Source: Caulobacter sp.
GTDB lineage: Bacteria > Pseudomonadota > Alphaproteobacteria > Caulobacterales > Caulobacteraceae
DNA length: 64,000 nucleotides
NCBI GenBank assembly: GCA_016125585.1
Contig: WGLL01000006.1
Coordinates: 124,001 to 188,000, forward strand
Direction of reading: 5' to 3'
In this document: positions 8,909 to 17,883 of the stretch, piece by piece
Position numbering within the stretch: position 1 is the stretch's first letter
Layout of the letters: each line of letters begins with the position of its first letter
Made by a program: the position numbers and the translations under genes
Notes under the pieces: generated by a model
Told to the model about the DNA's origin: nothing
Database searches by the model: none
The model's input: only the letters and a program-made list of their open reading frames with translations

Positions 8909-11173
8909 ATGGGCCCAACCGGCCTTGCAGTGAGGGGATCACGCGGTCTGCTGCGGCAGATTCGCGAGGCCATGGCCGGTCAGGCCCCGGCCCAGACCAA
9001 GCTCGACATGGTCGTGCGCATCATCGCCCGCTCGATGGTCGCCGAGGTGTGCTCTCTGTATCTGCGCCGCTCCCATGGCGACCTGGAACTGTTCGCCACC
9101 GAGGGCCTCGCCAACGAGGCGGTCCACGTCACCCGGCTGAAGGCCGGCGAGGGCCTGGTGGGCGAGATCGTCCGTCAGGGCCGGCCGCTGAATTTCGCCG
9201 ACGCGCCCAACCATCCCGCCTTCGTCTATCGCCCGGAGACGGGCGAGGATCCCTATCACGCCTTCCTCGGCGTGCCCCTGCTGCGCGGCGGCCGGGCGAT
9301 CGGGGTGCTGGTGGTCCAGAACAAAACCACCCGCCACTACAACGAGGAAGAGGTCGAGGACCTCCAGATCATCGCCATGGTGCTGGCCGAACTGGTCGGC
9401 GCCGGCGAACTGCTGGACGAGGTCGAGCTGCGGGACGTCGAGATCGCGCCCCACCGGCCCGAGCGGCTGAAGGGGGCGAAGTTCGCCGACGGCCTGGCTT
9501 TCGGGGTGGCGGTCCTGCACGAGGCGCCGGTGGCCGCCGGCCATCTGCTCAGCGAGGACCCGGCCGCCGAGGAAGTGCGGCTGAAAGCGGCCATCGACGC
9601 GCTGCAGAAACAGATCGACCAGCTGCTGGACGGCGAGGGCGGCCTGATCGGCGCCTCCTACGAGGTGCTGGAAACCTATCGCATGTTCGCCCACGACCGG
9701 GGCTGGAACCGCTCTCTGGAAGAGGCGGTCCGCTCGGGCCTGACCGCCGAGGCGGCGGTGGAGCGGGTCCGCTCGGAGCATCGCGCCCGGCTGGGCCAGG
9801 CGCGGGACCCCTATCTGCGCGAGCGGTTGCACGATCTGGAAGACCTCAACGACCGGCTGCTGCGCCACCTGTCCGGCGATGTCGATGTGGCCCGAGAGCT
9901 GCCCGAGGACGCCATTCTCATCGCCCGCAACCTGGGCCCCGCCGACCTGCTGGAATACGACCGCACCCGGCTGAAGGGCATCCTGCTGGAGGAGGGCTCG
10001 ACGGCAAGTCACGCGGCGATCGTCGCCCGAGCCCTGGACATTCCCTGCGTCGGCAGGCTGCCCGGCCTGCGCGACCGTGTTTCGCAGGGCGACCCGGTGA
10101 TCGTCGACGCCGAGAGCGGCGAGGCCTATCTGCGTCCCCGCCCGGACGTCATCGAGGCCCTGAACGCCCGGCTGGACGTGCGGGTGCAGCGCAAGGTCGA
10201 GTTCGCCAAGCTGCGCGACACCCCGGCCTTCACCCGCGACGGGACCAAGATCACCCTGCTGATGAACGCCGGCCTCGCCGTCGATCTCGACATCCTGCGG
10301 GAGACCGGCGCCGAGGGGATCGGCCTGTTTCGCACCGAGTTCCAGTTCATGGTCGCCGAGGAGCTGCCCAAGCTCGAGGCCCAGACCGCCCTCTACAAGA
10401 AGGTCTTCGACGGCGCCGGCGGCCTGCCGATCACCTTCCGCACCCTCGACCTCGGCGGCGACAAGCTGCTGCCCTACATGGAGGCCGAGCGCGAGGAGAA
10501 CCCGGCGCTGGGCTGGCGCGCGATCCGCATGGGTCTTGATCGGCCGGCCCTGCTGCGGATGCAGGTCCGGGCCCTGATCTGGGCCGCCAAGGGCCGGCCG
10601 CTGCGCATCATGTTCCCGCTGGTCGCCAATGTGGACGAGTTCCGGGCCGCCCGCGCCATGGTCGATCACGAGATCAGCTGGGCCCAGCGGCGGGGCCGTC
10701 CGGCGCCCTCGCGGCTTGACGTCGGGGCGATGATCGAGGCGCCGTCGCTGATCTGGCACCTGGACGCCCTGCTGCCGATGACCGATTTCGTCAGCATCGG
10801 GACCAACGACCTGATGCAGTACATGTTCGCCGCCGACCGCGGCAATCCGCGGGTGGCCGATCGCTACGACCCGCTGTCGCCGCCGGCCCTGCGCGCTCTG
10901 AAGCAGATCCAGGTGGCCTGTGCCGAAACGGGAACCCCTGTCTCGGTCTGTGGCGAAATGGCCGGCCGGCCGCTGGAAGCCTTCGCCCTGATGGCGCTCG
11001 GCTATGACCGGCTGTCGATGCCGCCGGTCGGCATCGGCCCGGTCAAGCAGATGGTGCTGTCCTGTGATCGGGCCGCCGCGGCGCGGGGCGTCAACACCCT
11101 GATCAAGAGCGCGGCGGGCTCGATCCGCAACGAGATCGAGACTCTGGCCCGGAAATTGTATGTCGCCGTGTAA
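8909..11173 (+). CDS. ptsP: Phosphoenolpyruvate-protein phosphotransferase PtsP (EI-Ntr)
   Basis: 754 residues from the ATG at 8909, preceded by GGGAGAG at good spacing. An N-terminal GAF domain (about 20-165) is followed by the EI domains: HPr-binding helical domain, the swivelling phosphohistidine domain with GSTASHAAIVAR (active His about 368), and the PEP-binding TIM barrel with SIGTNDLMQYMFAADR near 628. It starts the nitrogen PTS by transferring phosphate from PEP to NPr (PtsO). GAF in EI-Ntr senses glutamine in studied alphaproteobacteria including Caulobacter, where this pathway feeds into (p)ppGpp control. In-frame starts further upstream would add non-homologous sequence and were rejected. 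Confidence 0.95.
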   Translation: MGPTGLAVRGSRGLLRQIREAMAGQAPAQTKLDMVVRIIARSMVAEVCSLYLRRSHGDLELFATEGLANEAVHVTRLKAGEGLVGEIVRQGRPLNFADAPNHPAFVYRPETGEDPYHAFLGVPLLRGGRAIGVLVVQNKTTRHYNEEEVEDLQIIAMVLAELVGAGELLDEVELRDVEIAPHRPERLKGAKFADGLAFGVAVLHEAPVAAGHLLSEDPAAEEVRLKAAIDALQKQIDQLLDGEGGLIGASYEVLETYRMFAHDRGWNRSLEEAVRSGLTAEAAVERVRSEHRARLGQARDPYLRERLHDLEDLNDRLLRHLSGDVDVARELPEDAILIARNLGPADLLEYDRTRLKGILLEEGSTASHAAIVARALDIPCVGRLPGLRDRVSQGDPVIVDAESGEAYLRPRPDVIEALNARLDVRVQRKVEFAKLRDTPAFTRDGTKITLLMNAGLAVDLDILRETGAEGIGLFRTEFQFMVAEELPKLEAQTALYKKVFDGAGGLPITFRTLDLGGDKLLPYMEAEREENPALGWRAIRMGLDRPALLRMQVRALIWAAKGRPLRIMFPLVANVDEFRAARAMVDHEISWAQRRGRPAPSRLDVGAMIEAPSLIWHLDALLPMTDFVSIGTNDLMQYMFAADRGNPRVADRYDPLSPPALRALKQIQVACAETGTPVSVCGEMAGRPLEAFALMALGYDRLSMPPVGIGPVKQMVLSCDRAAAARGVNTLIKSAAGSIRNEIETLARKLYVAV

Positions 11174-11199
11174 TCTTTCGCTCTGGCGGGGTTAGCACG

Positions 11200-11228
11200 T
11201 TGAAATTCCGGACGTATTTTGTTATCCA
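11200..11228 (+). promoter_or_regulatory. Possible sigma-70 promoter upstream of the RodZ-like gene
   Basis: TTGAAA at 11200-11205 and TATCCA at 11223-11228 are separated by 17 bases, in an AT-richer stretch just after ptsP. A GGCCTC/GAGGCC hairpin follows in the leader. This is a pattern match only. Confidence 0.3.
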
Positions 11229-11330
11229 CAAAGGATCGTTAAGGCCTCTCGTGTCAGGGGAGGCCGTCGGCGAGATGTTCGCCCGTCACGCGAACCTCGT
11301 CGATGGGGTTGTGTGGGGGCTTTCCTAGTC

Positions 11331-12386
11331 ATGGCGCTGGATACCGGCGGGGTAACGTTTTTGTACAGGACGGGTGAGTACGATCCTTCCGAGGGGACGC
11401 GCAGCGAGGCGCCGGGCCTGCACGATGGCTCCGACATCGGCGCGGCCCTGAAGGCCGTTCGCCAGTTCCAGGGCGTCAGTCTGCAGGACATCGCCGACGC
11501 CACCCGCATCCGTCAGAACTACCTCGCCGCCCTGGAAGACATGCGGATCGACGAGCTGCCCTCCCGGCCGTTCGCCATCGGCTACGTCAAGGCCTATGCC
11601 CGTCATCTGGGGCTGGATCAGGACGAGGCGGTCGAACGCTTCAAACTGGACAGTCCCGAGCATGACGACGGTCTCCGGGCGCCGGTCGGAGTGCGTAAAC
11701 AACATGATCCCAGGCTGGGCCTGGTGCTGATCGCCGCGGTGCTGGTGATCGCCGCCTTCGCCCTGTGGAACGTCGCCCAGCGGACGCTCAGCGCCCAGGC
11801 CCCCGCGCCCGCCGTAGTCGCCGATCAGGAAGCCCTGCCGGCGACCCCGCAGCAGGATGGTCCGATCACGGTCGGCGCCGCGGCGCCGCCGCCGGTGGAG
11901 TCGACCACGCCAGAGCCCTATGTCACGCCCGGCCTGGCCAACAACGCCGACGGCAGCTCGGTGGGTCCCGCCACGCCCGCCCCGTCGATGCCGGTGGGCT
12001 CGCCTTTCAAGAGCAAGGGCCAGATCTATGGCGCACCGGCCGGCCGCGCCGCGCCGATCATCGTCCAGGCCCGCAAGGCCGCCGCCTTCGAGGTGCGCGG
12101 CGCCGACGGCTCGCCCTATTTCGTCCGGGTGCTCCAGGCCGGCGAGGCCTATCGCGTGCCGATGCTGGCCGGGCTCAGCCTGACGGTGTCCGACCCGGGC
12201 GATTTCGATGTCTTCGGACCGGAAGGCTACATCGGCCCGCTGCCGGGACCCGTGACCAAGGGCGCGGCCCTGCTGCCCAAGGCGCCGCCGGCGCCGAAGC
12301 CTGCTCCCAAACCGGCCGCCAAGGCCCAGACCCCGCTCCCGGCGCCCGTCGCCCCGACCGCAACGGACGCGCCGCCGGTTCAATAG
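11331..12386 (+). CDS. RodZ-like helix-turn-helix membrane protein (DUF4115)
   Basis: 351 residues from the ATG at 11331 (a GTG at 11313 would add six). The order is: Xre-type HTH_25 domain at about 35-100 (GAALKAVRQFQGVSLQDIA, then TRIRQNYLAALE), one membrane segment at about 128-146 (LVLIAAVLVIAAFALW), a Pro/Ala-rich linker, and a C-terminal DUF4115 beta domain (about 240-310), ending in a Pro/Ala/Lys tail. This architecture is that of RodZ, the MreB-binding morphogenesis protein, with the HTH in the cytosol and DUF4115 in the periplasm. Regulators of similar build exist, so RodZ is a family-level call. Confidence 0.85.
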   Translation: MALDTGGVTFLYRTGEYDPSEGTRSEAPGLHDGSDIGAALKAVRQFQGVSLQDIADATRIRQNYLAALEDMRIDELPSRPFAIGYVKAYARHLGLDQDEAVERFKLDSPEHDDGLRAPVGVRKQHDPRLGLVLIAAVLVIAAFALWNVAQRTLSAQAPAPAVVADQEALPATPQQDGPITVGAAAPPPVESTTPEPYVTPGLANNADGSSVGPATPAPSMPVGSPFKSKGQIYGAPAGRAAPIIVQARKAAAFEVRGADGSPYFVRVLQAGEAYRVPMLAGLSLTVSDPGDFDVFGPEGYIGPLPGPVTKGAALLPKAPPAPKPAPKPAAKAQTPLPAPVAPTATDAPPVQ

Positions 12387-12408
12387 GCGGGGAGCCTTCC
12401 CGGCATTC

Positions 12409-13233
12409 TCAGGGGGCGGTCGTCGCCGCCCCTTCCAGCCAGGACGGCGGCGTCACAGCGACCGGGCGTCCATCCGCCGTCAAATCCCCTTCAATGCGGT
12501 CGAGACGCACCAGGGCGAGCGCGCGCCCCTCTACGCCTGTGGCGACGACCCCGGCGCGCAACTCGCCCTTGAGCACCTCGGTCCCCGGCGCCGGGGCGGG
12601 CCCGTCGAAGCTCAACGGCAGCATGCGGCTCTTGATCTGACCGCGCCGCTTCATCCGGCTGGTTGTCTCCTGGCCGATGAAACAGCCCTTGCGGAAGTCG
12701 ATGGCGGCCAGCAGGTCCAGATTGGCCTCGATGGGATAGGTCGCGTCCTCGCCGAAGTCGGCCATGTCTGGAACCGCCAGGGCGATGCGGTGGGCGTCCC
12801 AGTCGGCCCGGGCGGCCGGCGTCGCCGTGTCAGGACGAACCGCGTCGTAGCCGCGCCAGCCCAGTTCGGCCAGGCGGGGGTCGACGATCCAGCCCTCGCC
12901 CGGCGCCCCCTGGCCGAACACTGCCGCCACCTCGCCCCCGACCGGCGCAATCTCGACCTTGGCGCGCAGGCGATACATCGTCAGCCGCCGGATCAGATCG
13001 TCCCGTCGGTCGCGCGCCACATCGAGGGTGACGCCGTCAGCCGTGGCGAGGATGAACAGGTCCATCAGCAGCCGCCCCTGCGGCGCCAACAGGGCGCCGT
13101 AGCGCAGGCCGCCCTCCGGCAGATCCTCCACATCCTGGGTCAGCAGGCCCTGAAGAAAGCCGCCCGCTTCGGAGCCGGTCACGGCGACCAGGGCGCGGTC
13201 TTCCAGGGTCAGATATCTCAGGGACTGGGTCAT
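12409..13233 (-). CDS. ygfZ: YgfZ/GcvT-domain folate-binding protein (Fe-S cluster assembly factor)
   Basis: 274 residues. The signature KGCFIGQETTSRM at about 178-190 matches the KGC(Y/F)xGQE motif that defines YgfZ; its Cys is needed in E. coli. The N-terminal FLQGLLTQDV and ALLAPQGRLLMD blocks are also conserved. The protein is a folate-binding relative of GcvT that aids biogenesis or repair of some iron-sulfur enzymes such as MiaB. It is convergent with the RodZ-like gene and divergent from the GT9 gene with about 50 bases between starts. Confidence 0.92.
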   Translation of the reverse strand: MTQSLRYLTLEDRALVAVTGSEAGGFLQGLLTQDVEDLPEGGLRYGALLAPQGRLLMDLFILATADGVTLDVARDRRDDLIRRLTMYRLRAKVEIAPVGGEVAAVFGQGAPGEGWIVDPRLAELGWRGYDAVRPDTATPAARADWDAHRIALAVPDMADFGEDATYPIEANLDLLAAIDFRKGCFIGQETTSRMKRRGQIKSRMLPLSFDGPAPAPGTEVLKGELRAGVVATGVEGRALALVRLDRIEGDLTADGRPVAVTPPSWLEGAATTAP

Positions 13234-13283
13234 GAGCCCATAAGTGGCGACACGGACGATGGAGCGCCAGAGGGAAGGGCGCT

Positions 13284-14264
13284 ATGGTCCGGCAAATGGC
13301 GGCAAAGCCCTTCCCGATTCTGTTCATTGGACCCGGTCGCATCGGGGACGCGGTGCTGGCCTCCGGCCTGATCCACAAGCTGGCGCTGGAGATCCCGCGC
13401 GCCCGGTTCACCATCGCCGCCGGCCCGGCCGCCGCGCCGTTGTTTGCCGATCTGCCCAACCTCGATCGCCTGATCGTGATGCAGAAGGAAAAAGGCAGCG
13501 GCCACTGGTTCAAGCTGTGGAACCAGGTGCGTCACACCAAATGGGGCCTGGTGGTCGACACTCGCGGCTCGGCGATCAGCAACGTCCTGCGCAAGCAGAA
13601 GCGGGCGGTGCATCGCAAGGCGTCGGGCGAGCCGGTGCACAAGGTGATCGAAGCCGCGCGGCTGCTCAATCTCGAGGACGATCCGCCGGCGCCGTATCTC
13701 TATGTCTCCGACGAGCGCCAGGCCTGGGCCGATGCGCTGCTGGACGGCGGCAAGGGGCCGATCCTGGCCATGGGCCCGGCCGCCAACTGGTTCGGCAAGA
13801 CCTGGCCGCTGGACCGTTTCGCCAGCGTCGCCAAGCGGCTGATCGCCGCCGACGGGCCGTTGGCCGGAGGGCGGCTGGTGATCCTCGGCGGGGCGGATGA
13901 CGTCCGCTATGTCGACGAACTTCGCCGATCACTGCCACGGGACCAGTGTCTCGACCTGACCGGCCAGCTGGAACTGCTGACGGTTCACGCCCTGTTGCGC
14001 CGGGCCAGCCTGTTCATCGGCAACGACTCGGGGCTGATGCATCTGGCCGCCGCCGCCGGCTGCCCGACCATCGGCCTGTTCGGCCCCTCTGACGACCGGC
14101 TTTATGCGCCCTGGGGACCCCGTACCCGGGTGGTGCGCGGGCCGCGCAGTTTCGAGCAGTTCCAGGCGGTCGATCCCGGGCTCAACCAGACCATCGGCCA
14201 CATGCTCGACCTGCCGATCGACGCGGTGATCGCCGCCGCGAATGATCTGCTGGAGGGGAAGTAA
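13284..14264 (+). CDS. Glycosyltransferase family 9 (heptosyltransferase-like)
   Basis: 326 residues (start could be the Met five codons later). FIGPGRIGDAVLASGLI near the N-terminus, PAANWFGKTWPLDRFA in the middle and IGNDSGLMHLAAAAGCPTIGLFGPS near the C-terminus are GT9 landmarks, the last being the nucleotide-sugar binding region. GT9 enzymes such as WaaC, WaaF and WaaQ add heptoses to lipid A-core; the acceptor and sugar here are not set by sequence. It acts on the cytoplasmic face of the inner membrane. No other LPS gene is adjacent. Confidence 0.88.
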   Translation: MVRQMAAKPFPILFIGPGRIGDAVLASGLIHKLALEIPRARFTIAAGPAAAPLFADLPNLDRLIVMQKEKGSGHWFKLWNQVRHTKWGLVVDTRGSAISNVLRKQKRAVHRKASGEPVHKVIEAARLLNLEDDPPAPYLYVSDERQAWADALLDGGKGPILAMGPAANWFGKTWPLDRFASVAKRLIAADGPLAGGRLVILGGADDVRYVDELRRSLPRDQCLDLTGQLELLTVHALLRRASLFIGNDSGLMHLAAAAGCPTIGLFGPSDDRLYAPWGPRTRVVRGPRSFEQFQAVDPGLNQTIGHMLDLPIDAVIAAANDLLEGK

Positions 14265-14273
14265 AGACTTGAT

Positions 14274-14427
14274 CCTTCTCCCGCTCGCCGGGAGAAGGTG
14301 GCCCCGGAGGGGGCAGATGAGGGCGTCGCCAGCCTTCGACGATTGGCGCATCGCTTGACGGTCGACCTCCGGCGCAGCCCTCATCCGTCGGCTTCGCCGC
14401 CACCTTCTCCCGGCGAGCGGGAGAAGG
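14274..14427. repeat. Inverted repeat element with perfect 28-bp arms
   Basis: The arms at 14274-14301 and 14400-14427 are exact reverse complements (each a CCTTCTCCC...GGGAGAAGG hairpin followed by TGG), with 98 bases between that themselves partly pair (CAGATGAGGGCG against CTCATCCGTCG). The element fills the gap between the GT9 and dihydroorotase genes. Related hairpins recur in the window at about 21524, 29756, 33132 and 36476. Confidence 0.9.
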
Positions 14428-14448
14428 GAATTCCGAGGAGTTCTACCC

Positions 14449-15786
14449 ATGTCCAACACCTACGATCTAATCGTTCGCGGCGGCGAGGTGGTCAACCACG
14501 CCGGGCGGGGCCCCGCCGACGTCGGTGTCCGGGCCGGCAAGATCGCCGCCATCGGCGACCTGTCCCAGGCCAGCGCCGGGGAGGTCTTTGACGCCGCCGG
14601 CCTGACCGTCCTTCCCGGCGTCATCGACAGCCAGGTCCACTTCCGCGAGCCGGGCCTGGAGTGGAAGGAAGATCTGCAGACTGGCGGCCGCTGCGCGGTG
14701 CTCGGCGGCGTCACCGCCGTCTTCGAGATGCCCAACACCGAGCCGACCACCACCGACCCGGACGCCCTGACCGACAAGCTGGCCCGCGCCAAAGGCCGGA
14801 TGGACTGCGACCACGCCTTCTACATGGGCGGCACCCATGAGAACGCCGCCTTCCTGGGCGAGCTGGAGCGCCTGCCCGGTTGCTGCGGGGTCAAGGTCTT
14901 CATGGGCGCCTCAACCGGCAGCCTGCTGATCGCCGACGACGAGGGCGTCGAAGCCGTGCTGCGGTCGATCAACCGCCGCGCCGCCTTCCACAGCGAGGAC
15001 GAATACCGTCTGGCCGAACGCCGCGAACTGGCCCGCACCGGCGACTGGACCAGCCATCCGGAAGTGCGCGACGCTGAATCCGCCATCCGCTCGACCGAAC
15101 GTCTGGTCCGTCTGGCCCGCAAGGTCGGCCGCCGGATCCACGTCCTGCACGTCACCACCAAGGAGGAAATGGCCTTCCTCGCCCATCACAAGGACGTCGC
15201 GTCCGTCGAGGTCACCCCCCAGCACCTGACGCTGGAAGCGCCGGAGGCCTATGAGCGGCTCAAAGGCCTGGCCCAGATGAACCCCCCGATCCGCTCCGCC
15301 GACCACGTCGCCGCCCTCTGGGCCGAAGGCATCGCCGCCGGGGTGGCCGATGTGCTGGGCTCCGACCACGCCCCCCACACCCTTGAGGAAAAGGCCCGGC
15401 CCTATCCGGCCTCGCCATCGGGCATGCCGGGCGTCCAGACCCTGGTCCCGGTCATGCTCAACCATGTCGCCGCCGGTCGCCTGACCCTGGAGCGCTTCAT
15501 CGACCTGACCAGCCATGGCCAGCAGCGGGTCTTCGGCATCGCCGGCAAGGGCCGTCTGGCCGAAGGCTATGACGCCGACCTGACCATCGTCGACCTCAAG
15601 GCAAAACGCACCCTGCGCCACGCCGACATGGCCACCCGCAGCGGATGGACCCCCTTCGACGGCATGGAGGTCACCGGCTGGCCGATGGCGACCATCATCC
15701 GCGGCCGGGTCGTCATGCGCGACGATGAGGTCATCGCCCCGGCCATGGGCGAGCCCGTACGCTTCCAGGAGACGCTGGGGAGCTAG
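14449..15786 (+). CDS. pyrC: Dihydroorotase-family amidohydrolase
   Basis: 445 residues, the size of class I dihydroorotases. Conserved features are VHFREPGLEWKEDL (about 63-76), GVKVFMGASTGSLL with the lysine that is carboxylated in active enzymes, HVLHVTT, and GSDHAPHTLEEK. Dihydroorotases close carbamoyl-aspartate to dihydroorotate in pyrimidine synthesis. One oddity: the usual metal motif D-x-H-x-H reads DSQVH, so the first His is Gln. That variant may mark a subgroup with altered metal binding, or another cyclic-amidohydrolase activity. The VOC gene follows 3 bases after the stop. Confidence 0.85.
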   Translation: MSNTYDLIVRGGEVVNHAGRGPADVGVRAGKIAAIGDLSQASAGEVFDAAGLTVLPGVIDSQVHFREPGLEWKEDLQTGGRCAVLGGVTAVFEMPNTEPTTTDPDALTDKLARAKGRMDCDHAFYMGGTHENAAFLGELERLPGCCGVKVFMGASTGSLLIADDEGVEAVLRSINRRAAFHSEDEYRLAERRELARTGDWTSHPEVRDAESAIRSTERLVRLARKVGRRIHVLHVTTKEEMAFLAHHKDVASVEVTPQHLTLEAPEAYERLKGLAQMNPPIRSADHVAALWAEGIAAGVADVLGSDHAPHTLEEKARPYPASPSGMPGVQTLVPVMLNHVAAGRLTLERFIDLTSHGQQRVFGIAGKGRLAEGYDADLTIVDLKAKRTLRHADMATRSGWTPFDGMEVTGWPMATIIRGRVVMRDDEVIAPAMGEPVRFQETLGS

Positions 15787-15789
15787 AAC

Positions 15790-16212
15790 ATGAAACCCCG
15801 CGTCTCCGTGATCACGCTTGGCGTTGATGACCTCGACGCCGCCGTCGCCTTCTACCGGGACGGCCTGGGGCTTCCGACCGAGGGCGTCGTTGGCCGGGAA
15901 TTCGAACACGGAGCCGTCGCCTTCTTCGACTTGCAGTCGGGCCTGCGTCTTGCGCTATGGGCGAGGGCCGACATCGCCCACGATACCGGTCTGACCCTGA
16001 CGACCCACAGCCCGACGTCCCTCACCCTGGGCCACAATGTCGGATCCCGGGGCGAGGTCGACAGGGTCATGGCGCACGCCGAGCGCGCCGGAGCTCGGGT
16101 CCTCAAGCCGGCTCAGGACGCCTTCTGGGGCGGCTACACCGGCTATTTTCAGGACCCGGACGGGCATATCTGGGAAGTGGTCTGGAACCCGGACTTCCTG
16201 CCCGCCGACTGA
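15790..16212 (+). CDS. VOC-family (glyoxalase/bleomycin resistance) protein
   Basis: 140 residues with two beta-alpha-beta-beta-beta halves. VITLGVDDLDAAVAFYRDGLGLP is split across the first half (positions 8-30), and GYTGYFQDPDGHIWEVVWNP closes the second half; the final Glu matches the usual metal-ligand position of the fold. Function cannot be read from sequence: members include glyoxalases, dioxygenases and resistance proteins. It starts 3 bases after the dihydroorotase stop, so it is likely co-transcribed with it. Confidence 0.82.
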   Translation: MKPRVSVITLGVDDLDAAVAFYRDGLGLPTEGVVGREFEHGAVAFFDLQSGLRLALWARADIAHDTGLTLTTHSPTSLTLGHNVGSRGEVDRVMAHAERAGARVLKPAQDAFWGGYTGYFQDPDGHIWEVVWNPDFLPAD

Positions 16213-16302
16213 TCGCCCCACTGCTGTCGAATCCTCCCGACCTCGCCCGTCTATGCTACAGACGCGGCGCTGCGCCGGCGTCGCAGCCACAGGAAGACGG
16301 CC

Positions 16303-16656
16303 ATGCAATACATGCTTCTGATCTACGAACCCGAGAGCGCCTATAAAGGCGAGGCCGGTCAGGCGTCGCTGATCGAGATTGTCGGCAAACACATGGCCCT
16401 GTCGGCGCAAATGCGCGAGGCAGGGGTCATGGTCTCCGGCGATGGTCTGCAAGGCGCCGACACCGCCACCACCGTCAGCACAGGGCCCGGCGGGGCCCAG
16501 ACCCTGCATGACGGCCCCTTCGCCGAAACCCGCGAGCAGTTGGGAGGCTACTATCTGATTGAGGCCGATGACCTCGACGCCGCCCTGGGCTGGGCCCGCC
16601 GCATCCCGGTGATTGAGGGCGGCAAGGTTGAGGTCCGCCCGGTCATGACCTACTGA
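16303..16656 (+). CDS. DGPF-domain (YCII-related) protein
   Basis: 117 residues starting MQYMLLIYEPE and containing HDGPFAETREQLGGYYLIE, the DGPF motif of the YCII-related family, plus the C-terminal IEGGKVEVRPV. The biochemical role is unknown. DGPF proteins are known to be encoded beside ECF42-group sigma factors and to depend on them, which is exactly the arrangement here: the sigma gene begins 6 bases downstream. Confidence 0.88.
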   Translation: MQYMLLIYEPESAYKGEAGQASLIEIVGKHMALSAQMREAGVMVSGDGLQGADTATTVSTGPGGAQTLHDGPFAETREQLGGYYLIEADDLDAALGWARRIPVIEGGKVEVRPVMTY

Positions 16657-16662
16657 TCGCGG

Positions 16663-17883
16663 ATGGAAGGGCGGCTGATCGAGGCGGCGCGCGGGCGCAT
16701 CGTCGCGGCTCTGGCCGCACGCTTCCGCGACCTCGATTTGGCTGAGGAGGCCTTCGCCGAGGCCGCCGCCAGCGCTGTCGAGGCTTGGCGGCGGGACTTT
16801 CCCGATGACCCGCCGGCCTGGCTGTGGCGCACCGCCTTTCGCAAGGCCATCGACATCCAGAGGCGCGCCCGGACCCGCGCCCGCGCCCTTCATGACGCCC
16901 CGCCGCCCCAGGACACCCCGGAAGACGCCATGCTGGCCGCGGACGAGCCCATCCCCGACGAGCGCCTGCGGCTGATCTTCGTCTGTTGTCACCCGGCAAT
17001 TGAGCCGGCCAGCCGTATCGCCCTGACCCTGAAGGTGGTTATGGGCCTGCCCACGCCGCGGCTGGCGCGCGCCTTCCTGGTCTCGGAAGCCGCCATGCTG
17101 CAGCGGATCACGCGCGCCAAGAAGAAGATCGCGGCGGCCGGCGTCGCCTTCGAGGTCCCGGGGCCGGAGGCCTGGGCGGAGCGGCTGGAGGCGGTGCTGG
17201 CGACGCTGGAGATCGCCTATACGCAGGCTTATGAGGATGCGGCCCTGGCAGGAGACGCGGCGGGGTTCGCGCCCGAGGTTCTGCGGCTGTCGGGCCTGCT
17301 GGCCGAGCTGACGCCGGAGGAGCCGGAGGTCCTGGCCCTGGCGGCGCTGGTGCGGTTCGCCGAGGCGCGCCGGCCAGCCCGTCTCGACGACAGCGGGGCC
17401 ATGGTGCCGCTGTCGTTGCAGGAGGCGCATCTGTGGCGCGGCGACCGCATCGCCGAGGGCGCGGTGTTGCTGGACCGCGCCGCCGATCTTGCCAGGCCGG
17501 GCCCAAGGCAGGTTCTGGCGGCAATTCATGGATCCCACCTATCACGCCAGGACACCGGCATGGTGCCATGGGGCGATATTGTCCGGCTGTACGACGCCCT
17601 GCTGCGGATGCGGCCGGGGCCCGTGACCGAGATCAATCGCGCGGTGGCGGTCGCCGAGGCCTTCGGACCGGAGGCGGGCCTGCGCGCCTTTAGCGCCATC
17701 GCCGCGGCGCGTCTTGAGGGCTGGCTGCCCTGGCAAGCCGCCCGGGCCTGGCTGCTCGACCAGACCGGCCAGAGGCTGGCGGCGGCCTCGGCCTATGACG
17801 CGGCCCTGGCGTTGTCGCCGGCGCCCGCAGAGCGGCTGTATCTTGAACGGCAGCGCCGACGGCTGGACTTCAGCGGACCCTGA
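16663..17883 (+). CDS. ECF42-type RNA polymerase sigma factor with long C-terminal TPR-like extension
   Basis: 406 residues. Region 2 (about 5-70: DLDLAEEAFAEAAASAVEAW, then PPAWLWRTAFRKAID) and region 4 (about 115-150: LTLKVVMGLPTPRLARAFLV) are followed by an extension of about 240 residues with helical repeats (DUF6596/TPR-like) including TEINRAVAVAEAFGPE. This build and the linked DGPF gene define the ECF42 group, which has no anti-sigma factor; the extension is thought to control activity. Targets are usually the linked DGPF genes. Its 3' end overlaps the convergent tetR gene by 14 bases. Confidence 0.9.
   Translation: MEGRLIEAARGRIVAALAARFRDLDLAEEAFAEAAASAVEAWRRDFPDDPPAWLWRTAFRKAIDIQRRARTRARALHDAPPPQDTPEDAMLAADEPIPDERLRLIFVCCHPAIEPASRIALTLKVVMGLPTPRLARAFLVSEAAMLQRITRAKKKIAAAGVAFEVPGPEAWAERLEAVLATLEIAYTQAYEDAALAGDAAGFAPEVLRLSGLLAELTPEEPEVLALAALVRFAEARRPARLDDSGAMVPLSLQEAHLWRGDRIAEGAVLLDRAADLARPGPRQVLAAIHGSHLSRQDTGMVPWGDIVRLYDALLRMRPGPVTEINRAVAVAEAFGPEAGLRAFSAIAAARLEGWLPWQAARAWLLDQTGQRLAAASAYDAALALSPAPAERLYLERQRRRLDFSGP

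Noticed and set aside
11230..11310. Leader hairpins before the RodZ-like gene as a riboswitch
   Set aside because: GGCCTC/GAGGCC and a second weak pairing are present, but no known riboswitch core could be recognised and no terminator/anti-terminator pair is visible.
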